Shown one piece after another: positions 18,848 to 27,504 of a stretch of DNA of 64,000 nt. Each line of letters begins with the position of its first letter. Positions within the stretch are counted from its first letter, which is position 1. The stretch spans positions 186,001 through 250,000 of the forward strand of contig NZ_MASN01000035.1 in the NCBI RefSeq assembly GCF_001861355.1, written 5' to 3'. The stretch is from Natrialba sp. SSL1. Its GTDB lineage: Archaea; Halobacteriota; Halobacteria; Halobacteriales; Natrialbaceae. Made by a program: the position numbers and the translations under genes. The notes under the pieces are model-generated. The model saw nothing but the letters and a program-made list of their open reading frames with translations. It did not search any database and was not told the origin of the DNA.

Positions 18848-19825
18848 ATGGTTTCGACTCGCGTCGTCGTGCTCGTCTCGTTCGGCGCGAGTCTGGCGAT
18901 CGCAGTCGCGAAGTTCGTCGCGTACCTGTCGACCGGCAACGTCAGCATGCTGAGCCAGACCTACTACTCCATCAGCGACGCCGCAAACCAGGTGTTGCTG
19001 TTGCTCGGCTTTCGGCTCAGCGAGGCCGGTGCGAGTCGAAAACATCCCTTTGGGCGCGGCAAGGAACAGTACTTCTTCGCGTTCGTCGTCACCGTCCTGC
19101 TGTTCGGCATTGCCGGCTTCGCCTCGGTTCGGGAGGGGTACGCTGCACTCGACGGGCCGGCCGGCACAACTGACGTGACGATCAACTACATCGTCCTCGG
19201 CGTCGCCCTCGTCTTCGAATCGTACGCGTTTTACACCTCCTATCACGGCCTGCAGAGCGAGCGGGAAGCCGCGGGGTTCACCTCGCTAGCTGCCACCTTT
19301 CGCCACTCGAAGGACGCACCGCTGCTCACCGCGGCCACGGAGAACATCGTCGCCGTCATCGGCGTCGTCGTGGCAATTCTGGGCGTCTACCTGACATCAC
19401 AGACTGGCGACCCGGTCTACGACGCGACAGCGAGCATCGTCATCGGCCTGCTGTTGATGGCGCTCGCACTCGCACTCGCCTGGGAGAACCGCAGCCTCAT
19501 CGTCGGCGAGGGCGTCACCCGCACGGAACACAGGGCGATCGTCGACGCGATCGAATCCGCCGACGGCGTCGCCGAACTGCTCGATCTCAGAACGATGCAC
19601 CTCGGCCCCGACTCGGTGCTCGTCGCCTGTGACGTTCGGTTCGATCCCGACCTGGAGACGGCCACGATAGAGCAGACCGTCGACGTGATCGAGGCCAGGA
19701 TTCAGGATCGCGTGCCGACTGCGGATCGGATCTACGTCGAGGCAGAAACAGGGGTAGCGGCAGGGGGAGAGACAGAAACAGAAACAAGAACCGAATCCAA
19801 CACCGGAACCAACTCCGAGGAATAA
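18848..19825 (+). CDS. Cation diffusion facilitator family transporter (ZnT9/SLC30A9-like)
   Basis: The 325-aa protein has six hydrophobic segments and a cytoplasmic C-terminal domain. KHPFGRGKEQYFFAFVVTVL matches the HPxGxxr motif after TM2 of CDF transporters, which exchange divalent metals for protons. TM2 has YYSISDAANQ, and the TM5 position has TAATENIVAVIG instead of HxxxD, as in the SLC30A9-like subfamily; the substrate may therefore not be zinc. The last 25 residues are an ETETET/TNTGTN tract made of short repeats. The start at 18848 gives a normal N-terminus. Confidence 0.88.
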   Translation: MVSTRVVVLVSFGASLAIAVAKFVAYLSTGNVSMLSQTYYSISDAANQVLLLLGFRLSEAGASRKHPFGRGKEQYFFAFVVTVLLFGIAGFASVREGYAALDGPAGTTDVTINYIVLGVALVFESYAFYTSYHGLQSEREAAGFTSLAATFRHSKDAPLLTAATENIVAVIGVVVAILGVYLTSQTGDPVYDATASIVIGLLLMALALALAWENRSLIVGEGVTRTEHRAIVDAIESADGVAELLDLRTMHLGPDSVLVACDVRFDPDLETATIEQTVDVIEARIQDRVPTADRIYVEAETGVAAGGETETETRTESNTGTNSEE

Positions 19826-19840
19826 CGCTCCTCGATCCGA

Positions 19841-20905
19841 TCACTCCTCTCGATCCACCACGAACTCCGTGAACGTATTGAGCCGCTCTGTCGTCTCCGC
19901 GTCCAACTCGAGTCCGTCGATCTCCGCGCGGGCTTCGGCGGCGAGCTCGAGCGCTTGCTCGCGGGCGTACTCGATGCTCCCTGCATCCTCGAGAATCGAG
20001 AGCGCCTCGAGGACTTCCTCGTCGGTGTTCGTCTCGGCTTCCAGAATTTCCTGGAGTCGCGTGGCCTGTGCGGGCTCGCTCTCCTCGATTGCGTGGATAA
20101 CGAGCAGCGTTTTCTTGCCCTCGCGGACGTCGTTCCCGAACTCCTTCCCGAACTCGCCGGCGCGGCCGAGGGAGTTCTCGACGTCCAGAATATCGTCGCC
20201 GATCTGGAAGGCGACCGCAGTGAGTTCGGTGTAGGTCGCGACGGCCTCCTCGACGTGGGCGGGCTGGTCGGTGATGATCGCCGCGAGTCGGGCGACGATG
20301 CGGCCGAGACAGCCGGTTTTGCAGGCACACATCTCGAGGTACTGCGCCGGCGTGATGCGGACCTCGCGCTCGTTGTGCCAGCAGATGTCCATCCCCTGGC
20401 CGAGGTGGGTACGATTGAGTTCGTCCATCAGCATCTCGTAGGCCGCCAGTCGCTGCTCGGCCGGCAGGTCGCCGGGGTTCTCCCGAAGAATCTTCAACGG
20501 CAGGAAGTAGAGCGCATTGCCGGCGTTCAGCGCGACATCGCGCCCGTAGATGTGATGCAGCGCCGGTTCCCCGCGGCGCTTTGCCGCCTGATCCTCGACA
20601 TCGTCGACGATGATGGTCCCGTTGTGCAGAATCTCGGGGATACAGGCGTAGGGCATGTACTCGGTCGGATCCTCACCGAACCCCTCGATGAAGACCAGAA
20701 AGAGCACTGCCCGCCATCGTTTCCCACCTCGGTCGAGCAAGTCCCAGAGCGGATCCGACAGCGCCCGCTGGATGCCGTCAGGATCGTACTCGTACGTTGG
20801 CTCGCCGAAGAACGACTCGAGGTAGTCGGTGTCGATCTCCCGCGGCACGAGGTCGGCAATCGCCTCGTCTACGGCCGGCCGCCACTCGGCAAGCGTCTCC
20901 CGCAT
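19841..20905 (-). CDS. idsA: Polyprenyl (geranylgeranyl-type) diphosphate synthase
   Basis: This 354-aa enzyme adds isopentenyl diphosphate units to build the C20/C25 chains of archaeal lipids or related isoprenoids. The first Asp-rich motif is IIVDDVEDQAAKRRG, the second AFQIGDDILDVEN. GGKRW supplies diphosphate-binding residues. Which chain length is made cannot be decided from sequence. The start at 20905 (MRETLAEWRP) is used, because the longer reading runs back through the divergent promoter into the neighbouring peptidase gene. The M28 peptidase gene is divergent, 157 bases away. Confidence 0.92.
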   Translation of the reverse strand: MRETLAEWRPAVDEAIADLVPREIDTDYLESFFGEPTYEYDPDGIQRALSDPLWDLLDRGGKRWRAVLFLVFIEGFGEDPTEYMPYACIPEILHNGTIIVDDVEDQAAKRRGEPALHHIYGRDVALNAGNALYFLPLKILRENPGDLPAEQRLAAYEMLMDELNRTHLGQGMDICWHNEREVRITPAQYLEMCACKTGCLGRIVARLAAIITDQPAHVEEAVATYTELTAVAFQIGDDILDVENSLGRAGEFGKEFGNDVREGKKTLLVIHAIEESEPAQATRLQEILEAETNTDEEVLEALSILEDAGSIEYAREQALELAAEARAEIDGLELDAETTERLNTFTEFVVDREE

Positions 20906-21062
20906 ACACGCCCCGAGTGCGAGCGGGGTAAAAAAGATTCTCAGTTCGCACTGAACGTCCGATTTTCGGGTTAGATAGTCGACAGTAGGACACCAAGTTC
21001 CGGCACAGACATCGCCGAACGGTACAGTTACACGCCCCCAGTGAGACCCCTGTCCCATACCC

Positions 21063-22373
21063 ATGACCACCTGGATCAGTGATGTGTTCACCAGCGATGT
21101 CGGCTGGACACACCTCGAACACCTGGTCGACATCGGCAATCGAATGGCTGGCAGCGACGGCGAACGCGAAGCCGCGGAACTGACCCGCGACGCGCTCGCC
21201 GAGGCCGGCGCGCGAAACGCCCGTCTCGAGTCGTTCGATATTCAGGGCTGGACCCGCGGCGACAGTGCAGTCGTCGCGCCAGACGAGGAACTCGAGTGCA
21301 TCGCGCTCCCGCGAAGCCCGAGCGACGAGGCGACGGCGGAACTCGTCGACCTCGGCTACGGCCTCCCGGAGGACTTCGAGGACGCAGCCCTCGAGGGCAA
21401 AATCGCGATGGTCCGCAGCGACATTCCAGAGTACTACGAGCGCTACATTCACCGCCGGGAGAAGTACTATCACGCGGTCGATCAGGGTGCCGTCGGCTTC
21501 GTCTACCGTAATCACGTCGAGGGCTGTCTCCCACCGACGGGCAGTGTCGGCACCGAGGACGACCCGATCGGCGACATTCCGGCGGTCGGCGTCTCGAGTG
21601 AGGTCGGCGCGCGGCTGGCTCGGCGGTACGACGGCGAGGAAATCGCTGTCTCCGTCGAGGCGGACATTGGCGACGCAACGAGCCAGAATATTCACGCCGA
21701 ACTCGGTCCCGAGACGGACGAGCGCGTGCTCGTGACGAGCCACGTCGACGCCCACGATATCGCAGAGGGTGCCCTCGACAACGGCGCTGGAACTGCTATG
21801 GTCGTCGAACTCGCGAACGCACTCGCCGCGCGCGAGGACGAACTCGAGACGCGCGTCGAGTTCGTCGCCTACGGCGCGGAGGAGGTCGGCCTGGTCGGCT
21901 CCGGCTACCACGCCGAGCAAGCGGACCACGACTCCATCAAGGCCATCGTCAACAACGACGGCGTCGTCCGCGGTCGCACGCTTTCGATGACGACCCACGG
22001 CTTCCCCGAACTCGAGGCCGCCGCAGAGGAGATCGCAGAGCGTCACGGCCACCCGATCGAGACGGTGCCACAGCTCGGCCCGCACAGCGACCACTGGCCG
22101 TTCGTCCAGTGGGGTGTCCCCGGCTATCACGTGATGTCGACCTCGGACGAGGTCGGTCGCGGCTGGGGCCACACCTTCGCCGACACGCTGGAGAAAGTCG
22201 AGAAGCGCACGCTGCGCGAACAGGCCATCCTCCTCACGGATCTGACCGTCGACCTCGCACGCGAGGAGCAGACGATCGAGCACCGCGAGCCAGAGGAAAT
22301 CGCCGCCGATCTGGAGGACCAGAACCTCGCCGAAGGGAGCAAGATTACGGGCGACTGGCCGTACGATAACTAG
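21063..22373 (+). CDS. M28-family metallopeptidase with PA-like domain
   Basis: The 436-aa protein has the two-zinc site of M28 aminopeptidases: SHVDAH, DNGAG, the catalytic pair GAEEVG, NNDG and a C-terminal WGHTFADTLEKV histidine. A PA-like domain (about 90-190) is inserted before the catalytic core. No signal peptide is visible, so it probably acts in the cytoplasm on small peptides. It starts at an ATG at 21063, with the divergent idsA gene upstream. Confidence 0.92.
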   Translation: MTTWISDVFTSDVGWTHLEHLVDIGNRMAGSDGEREAAELTRDALAEAGARNARLESFDIQGWTRGDSAVVAPDEELECIALPRSPSDEATAELVDLGYGLPEDFEDAALEGKIAMVRSDIPEYYERYIHRREKYYHAVDQGAVGFVYRNHVEGCLPPTGSVGTEDDPIGDIPAVGVSSEVGARLARRYDGEEIAVSVEADIGDATSQNIHAELGPETDERVLVTSHVDAHDIAEGALDNGAGTAMVVELANALAAREDELETRVEFVAYGAEEVGLVGSGYHAEQADHDSIKAIVNNDGVVRGRTLSMTTHGFPELEAAAEEIAERHGHPIETVPQLGPHSDHWPFVQWGVPGYHVMSTSDEVGRGWGHTFADTLEKVEKRTLREQAILLTDLTVDLAREEQTIEHREPEEIAADLEDQNLAEGSKITGDWPYDN

Positions 22374-22457
22374 TCGATTCTGGCAGTACGAGAACAGCGG
22401 TTCAGTTCTCCCAATTTGTATGGGAATTTATGGTGTACGAGTCAGTACCGTAACCTG

Positions 22458-23736
22458 ATGTCCCCCGAACGGTCCCCCTCCACGAGCCGTCGTTTTGTTC
22501 TGCAGACGGTTGCTACGTCTGGATTGCTCGGTATTGCCGGCTGTCAAGTGAGAAGCGAACCCGCTCACTGGACGGAACTCGACCTCCGAGGAGACACCAC
22601 GTACACCGACGACCCCGACTGGCGAATGCTCGGCCACGACACTGGAAACACGTTCCACAATCCCCACGCGGATGGTCCGTCCGACGATCCGAGCGTCCAG
22701 TGGACGCTCGAGGATAGCACTGACGGAGAGACCAGTGGCCACCCTCGCCGCCATCCGCTGATCGTCGATGGGACGGTGTACACTACTATCGAACGAGCGG
22801 AAACGAGCGATACCAGTGAGAACGAACATCGAACGTTCGTCGCTGTCGATCCCGATACCGGCGAATTTGAGCCGATTTTCGAGGCGGATCACCGTATCTG
22901 GCGTCCGACGATCGTCGACGATACCGTTTACGCCGCCGTCGGAACGTCCGTTCGAGCGTACGACCTCGCCGACGGAACCGAACGCTGGCGGAGTGACAAA
23001 CTGAGCAGTGGGCTCTCCTCGGTTCGGCGAGTCGGGGACGCAATCGTCGTTCTTTCTGATATCGAACTGTACGACTATTCGGATGGGGATTTCGAGCCCC
23101 TCCCGCAGCTGTACGTCCTCGACGCCGAGTCAGGAGACGTACGCTGGGACAGCGGTGGCGCGAGCGGCGGAAATGAGCCACGTCTGCCACTCATCACCGA
23201 TAGTGGCGTCCTGTATCCGAACGCTGCGTCCTTCAGAGATCTTCGCTCGGGCGAACCGAGCGCAGAACTGTCGACACCAGTCAACTATCCCGTTCTTCGG
23301 GAGGGCGAGTACTATGGCTCCGACGACGGCGGTCTCGTCTCGTACGACTGGGAAACGATGGAGAACCGTTGGGAGTACCGTCCAGACAACCGTTCAATTG
23401 GGGGGTGGATGGGCCAGCGTCGTCGACTCCGTCGTCGTCATCGACGATTTCCGCGGCCCCGGATTCGTCGGGCTGGACCGGGACACGGGTGAGCGTCTCT
23501 GGGCCACCGAGATCTGGGACGACAGTTTCGGCGCGATCTTCTGGGCGAGCGACGAGGATACCGTCTACACCGCCCACGACGGCGGGATGACGGCCGCTCT
23601 CGATATAACCGACGGCTCCGTCAAGTGGCGTCTCAACACCGACGAAATGGAATGGGGACTCGGGAGTGGCTGCGCGCTGGCCGACGATCTGTGGCTCACC
23701 GTCGGGCGCGACGGGACGCTGTTTGCAATCTCGTGA
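22458..23736 (+). pseudogene. Frameshifted Tat-lipoprotein with PQQ/WD40-like beta-propeller
   Basis: The N-terminus has a twin-arginine signal (STSRRFVLQ) and lipobox (GIAGC), followed by propeller blades of PQQ type (VAVDPDTGEFEP, AYDLADGTERW, YVLDAESGDVRWD). The frame breaks in a run of six G at 23400-23405. With five G the frame would continue IGGGWASVVDSVVVIDD and GLDRDTGERLWATE to a stop at 23736, giving about 425 aa. As it stands, translation continues in a wrong basic frame to 23492. Either a true frameshift mutation, a sequencing error or phase variation could explain it. Intact, it would be an extracellular membrane-anchored binding or enzyme protein. Confidence 0.8.
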
Positions 23737-23838
23737 TCGTCGGACGTGTCGTCGCGGTCGCGAGCGACTGATCGTGCCGGACGCCCGGCCGCCCCTTCGG
23801 ACCTTACGCTTTTGCACCCGCCGCGCGAACGAGATGGC

Positions 23839-24696
23839 ATGAGCGACGGGGACGACGGCACCCAACCCGACCACGACGAGCCAGTCGTCGGCGTCGTCGA
23901 TCCCACCGACGCGGTTTCGATATCATCAGCGGACGATGACACACGCGAGCTGGTTGACGATGGTCTCGATGTTAGTGCACTCGAGTCCACCCTCTCTACA
24001 CACGACGCCACACTAGTAGTCGACACCGAGGCCGCCCCCGTTCTGGACGCCGATCCAGTGGTCGTCGTTGCAGTCGGTGAGTCTGCCCTCGCGGAAACCG
24101 CACGCGAGAGCGCCACGAGCGATGGGAAGCCGGCGATTCTGCCGGTCGGCTCGATTCCCGACCTCAGCACCGTCTCCGAGGAAAGCCTCCCTGACGCGCT
24201 CACAGCTATCCTCTCGGGGGAGGTTGAGACCGCGCGCTGTGAGCGACCGGTACTCGAGTGCACCGCCACACTGGTCGACGGCTCCGAGACGACCGTCCGA
24301 GCGCTGTTCGACCTCACGCTCGCTGCCGCCGAACCCGCCGCGATCTCCGAATTTTCGGTTCGAAGTCAGGAGAAGTCGGTCGGCTCCGTCCGCGCGGACG
24401 GGATCGTCGTCGCGACAGCACTCGGGACGCACGGCTACGCGAGTGCACTCGAGTCCCCGCGACTCTCGCCCGCGGTCGATGCTGTGTCCGTGGTTCCGAT
24501 CAGCCCGTTTTCGACGAATGCTCGGCAGTGGGTCCTCCCGCCGGACGAGGTTGTGCTGACGGTCGACCGAGACGAACAGTCGGTGGCGCTGATCGCCGAC
24601 GACCGGTCGGTGGGTCGTGTTGCAATTGAGACTCCAATTCCGGTGTCGGTGGCGGGGACGGTGCCGATTCTGTGCGTGCCTGAGAGGGCTCCGTGA
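23839..24696 (+). CDS. Divergent NAD kinase-like protein
   Basis: The 285-aa protein matches the C-terminal half of NAD kinases: SVGSVRADGIVVATALGTHG, in place of RADGlivaTptGSTAYs, and VVPISPFSTNARQWVLP in place of PISPHSLSNRPlVlP. In the N-terminal half the GGDGT motif that binds phosphate and nucleotide is replaced by VAVGESAL, and the usual NE/D motif is unclear. Catalysis is therefore doubtful; a regulator or an NAD-binding paralogue is possible. The start at 23839 is the first ATG after the frameshifted lipoprotein gene. Confidence 0.75.
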   Translation: MSDGDDGTQPDHDEPVVGVVDPTDAVSISSADDDTRELVDDGLDVSALESTLSTHDATLVVDTEAAPVLDADPVVVVAVGESALAETARESATSDGKPAILPVGSIPDLSTVSEESLPDALTAILSGEVETARCERPVLECTATLVDGSETTVRALFDLTLAAAEPAAISEFSVRSQEKSVGSVRADGIVVATALGTHGYASALESPRLSPAVDAVSVVPISPFSTNARQWVLPPDEVVLTVDRDEQSVALIADDRSVGRVAIETPIPVSVAGTVPILCVPERAP

Positions 24697-25045
24697 GCGG
24701 GGTTAGGGGCGTCGCACAGACTGCGGACTGCGGACTGCGGAGTTGAGGCAGGGAGACAGACAGGGACAGTACGAGAGTACGAGAGGGTGTCAGATTGAAA
24801 AACTGCGGAACGAGCCGAAACGTGTCCGATCCGCCGGGAATTGCGCTGGCCCAGTGCTGTGGTCGTCGGAACCGATCTCGATCGGTCGGCCCGGGAGCAC
24901 GGAACGCGAGGTCGCCCGCCTGCTGCACTCGCCCGAATGCAGTCTGGTCGTGTTCCGCGCGTGAGCGATTTACACTACAGTTGCCGTGACTGCCACTTGC
25001 AGCTCCTTGCAGTTGGCGCGACTGGCACGTGACGGCGACAACTGT
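24697..25045 (+). other. Intergenic region with short repeats and an ORF remnant
   Basis: CTGCGGA is repeated three times (24721-24740) and ACGAGAGT twice (about 24770-24786). From about 24805 to 24964 one frame reads a plausible protein end (VLWSSEPISIGRPG then TEREVARLLHSPE, stop 24964), but only TTG at 24743 offers a start. It may be the tail of a decayed gene. The stretch to 25045 has several TGCAGT-like words and no recognised gene. Confidence 0.4.
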
Positions 25046-25315
25046 CTAGCTGTTGTACGGCTCTTCGTCCCGGTGATTATTGGGGTTCGTGTTCCCGAGC
25101 GCGTCCGCCTCGCGCTCGTCGGATTTGTGCTCGATGTCCTGTCGGCGCTCTTCCTCGTCGCGACGCTCTCGAGCCTCCTTTTCTTCCTCAGTGAGTTCCT
25201 CTTCCTCCGCGTCTGCGTCGTCATCGGTGTCTTCGTGTTCCAGTTCGACGTCACGCCCGTGCTCGTCTTTCCCGGTCCTGTCGGTCTGGCCGGTTTCGTC
25301 TGGGTCATCAACCAT
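25046..25315 (-). CDS. Small highly acidic protein of unknown function
   Basis: The 89-aa product starts MVDDPDETGQTDRTG and is almost entirely charged, with EEEELTEEEKEARERRDEEE forming a likely helix in the middle. It has no Cys and no hydrophobic core, so it is probably disordered or a single charged helix. Codon use and acidic composition fit a haloarchaeal gene, but no family is recognised. An upstream start at 25339 would add eight residues. Confidence 0.6.
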   Translation of the reverse strand: MVDDPDETGQTDRTGKDEHGRDVELEHEDTDDDADAEEEELTEEEKEARERRDEEERRQDIEHKSDEREADALGNTNPNNHRDEEPYNS

Positions 25316-25434
25316 AGTGATCGCATCGAAAGCTAGCACGTCTCACTGAAAAGGTGTTTGGCTTGCGTGGGTCGTGTCGGATCCAGATCAGCCGTGTAGA
25401 GGCCAGCGAGGCCGCGTCACCGTCTCCTTGGATC

Positions 25435-26118
25435 CTACCAGGGCTCGCCCGACGCCAGGTCGATCTCGCTGTCACCCTTCTCAGAGGGGCAGATATCCGC
25501 GAGCACACAGTCACTGCAGTCGGGGTTGCGGGCCGTACAGGTCGCCCGCCCGTGGTCGATACAGAGGTGGGTGAACTGCTGCCAGTAGCCCTCGGGGACG
25601 AGGTCCATCAGTTCCTGCTCGATCGGTTCGGGGTACTCCTCCTCCGTTAGTCCCAGTCGACGCGAGAGGCGCTGGACGTGTGTGTCTACGACGATGCCCT
25701 CGACCACGTCGTGGCCGTGCTGAAGCACCACGTTCGCCGTCTTGCGGCCGACACCCGACAGTTCGGTGAGTTCGTCCATCGTGTCTGGCACCTCGCCGTC
25801 GTGCTCCTCAAGAATCATCTCACAGGAGTCCTTGATGTACCCGGCCTTGCTGTTGTAGTAGGTGATCGAACTCAGATCCTCGGCGAGTTCCTCCTCGGGT
25901 GCGTTGGCGTAGTCTTCCGGCCCGTCGTACTTCTCGAAGAGGTGCTTCGTTTCCTTGTTCACCCGCTCGTCGGTGCACTGCGCCGAGAGGATCACGGCGA
26001 TCAGTAACTCGAGTCGGTTCGAATACCGAAGCGAGATCGTCGAGTCGGGGTAGGCCTCCTCGAGTCGATCGACGAGTTCTTCGGCCTGTTCCGTGCGGCT
26101 CTCGAGCGGGGTTCCCAT
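25435..26118 (-). CDS. nth: Endonuclease III (DNA glycosylase/AP lyase)
   Basis: Endonuclease III removes oxidised pyrimidines and cuts the abasic site. The 227-aa protein has the helix-hairpin-helix LSGVGRKTANVVL with the catalytic lysine, the catalytic Asp in VDTHVQRL, and a C-x6-C-x2-C-x5-C [4Fe-4S] cluster (CTARNPDCSDCVLADIC). The start MGTPLESRTEQ at 26118 fits the family; a longer in-frame reading has no conserved content. A short ORF in another frame overlaps its 5' end. Confidence 0.95.
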   Translation of the reverse strand: MGTPLESRTEQAEELVDRLEEAYPDSTISLRYSNRLELLIAVILSAQCTDERVNKETKHLFEKYDGPEDYANAPEEELAEDLSSITYYNSKAGYIKDSCEMILEEHDGEVPDTMDELTELSGVGRKTANVVLQHGHDVVEGIVVDTHVQRLSRRLGLTEEEYPEPIEQELMDLVPEGYWQQFTHLCIDHGRATCTARNPDCSDCVLADICPSEKGDSEIDLASGEPW

Positions 26119-26428
26119 GCAGCGTTCGTTGCGAGAGCGGCCATTTGAGGTGTTCGGTTCGCGTCGAGTTTGTCCGGGTCGAGTCTGTCGTCCGCACCGT
26201 GTACCATCTTGGCCGCCAGTCCGATAGCGAGTCCATAGAACCGTTGTCGCGCGTCCAACTGACACGGGGTATTAATATCTCACGTCGGAGGGTTGGTCAC
26301 TGACCACGAAGCGTCGTCGGTCCCAGTCACGCTCGCGGCAGCCAACGTGACGAGCAACTGGGCAGTTGGCGTCGTGCGTCTGGCTGCTGTCCGCCGGTCC
26401 GATCACCCACCCGCAGACGGAGATACCG
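26119..26428 (+). other. Divergent intergenic region between nth and the coiled-coil gene
   Basis: It holds an AT-rich TATTAATATC (about 26270-26280) that could serve as TATA element on either strand. On the minus strand a frame from TTG 26258 overlaps the nth start. No other gene is recognised. Confidence 0.4.
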
Positions 26429-27352
26429 ATGTCATCACAAAATGAGACTCCCCCGTCGGATGGTCCGTCGACCTCGTCCGATACCGACGTTCTCGAGGCG
26501 TTACTGGCCGAACTCCGCGACGACCAACACGACGACCAGCGAGCGGCGCTTCGACGTGTGCTCGTTCGTGAGGACGGTGACGATGACGATAACAGGGCCA
26601 GTGAGGACATCGGTGATAGCGACGGCGGCGACTGCGACGACGACAGCGACGGTAATACATCCGATAGCGAAGCTACTACGGCGATAGCTGCTACTGACGC
26701 TACAACTGCCACGGATTCTACCACCACCGACAACGCTGGCCAGCACTCCGACAACACCCCGCTCGAACTCGACAGCCTGCACACCGATCTCGAAGCAATC
26801 CGAACCGACGTTGAGCACTTACAATCCGATATCGAAGATCTGAACGCAGCCGACGACGTCCTCCGGCAACGAATCAATGGGACGCTTCAACCACACCTCG
26901 ATTCGGTCGCTGATCGGCTCGAAGCCCTCGATACACAACTGGAACGCCACCGAGCCGAAACGGCCACCCAACAGGCCGAACTCGAGGCCACCCGTAACGA
27001 CCTCGAACAGTCTCTCGACGGCTTCGAATCCACCACAGAGGCGCACGACGAACAACTTGAGGAACTCGAATCCACCGCCGAGGCGCACGACGAACGGCTC
27101 ACCGACCTCGAGACGCGACTCGACACGCTCGAAACCGCACTCGAGTCCGAAACAAATTCGCTGGCGACGCGACTCGACGAAACCGAGGTACGGCTCAAAC
27201 GCGACCTCCTTCTGGTCCGCTCGACGGTCTCCGGAGAGATCGAGCGCATCGACGAGGACATGGAGTCGGTCGAGTTGCGACTGGGTGAACTCGAGGGAGA
27301 GGCTGTGGCTGCAAAGGAGTGGCGCGAGTCACTACAGGATGCGATCCGGTAG
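26429..27352 (+). CDS. Acidic coiled-coil protein of unknown function
   Basis: The 307-aa product has a short N-terminal region (SDTDVLEALLAELRDDQ), an Asp/Thr/Ser-rich linker (about 55-115) and then almost continuous heptad-like sequence from about residue 120 to the end. The coiled coil contains near repeats such as STTEAHDEQLEELE and STAEAHDERLTDLE, about 20 residues apart. It could act as a spacer, an SMC-like accessory or a cytoskeletal factor; none is supported by a motif. No signal peptide or membrane segment is seen. Start at 26429 (MSSQNETPP). Confidence 0.8.
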   Translation: MSSQNETPPSDGPSTSSDTDVLEALLAELRDDQHDDQRAALRRVLVREDGDDDDNRASEDIGDSDGGDCDDDSDGNTSDSEATTAIAATDATTATDSTTTDNAGQHSDNTPLELDSLHTDLEAIRTDVEHLQSDIEDLNAADDVLRQRINGTLQPHLDSVADRLEALDTQLERHRAETATQQAELEATRNDLEQSLDGFESTTEAHDEQLEELESTAEAHDERLTDLETRLDTLETALESETNSLATRLDETEVRLKRDLLLVRSTVSGEIERIDEDMESVELRLGELEGEAVAAKEWRESLQDAIR

Positions 27353-27504
27353 CTGGCGGGCACCGTCGAGCGGGCTTGCCCCTGAGCCCGGTCGGTAACA
27401 CCTGCTAGCAGCCGCTACGACGCGCCGAGGACTACTGATACTCGCCAGTGGCACACCAATCGGATGCCGTGAACTTTAAGCGGCCATCATCCGCCTATCC
27501 GGGT

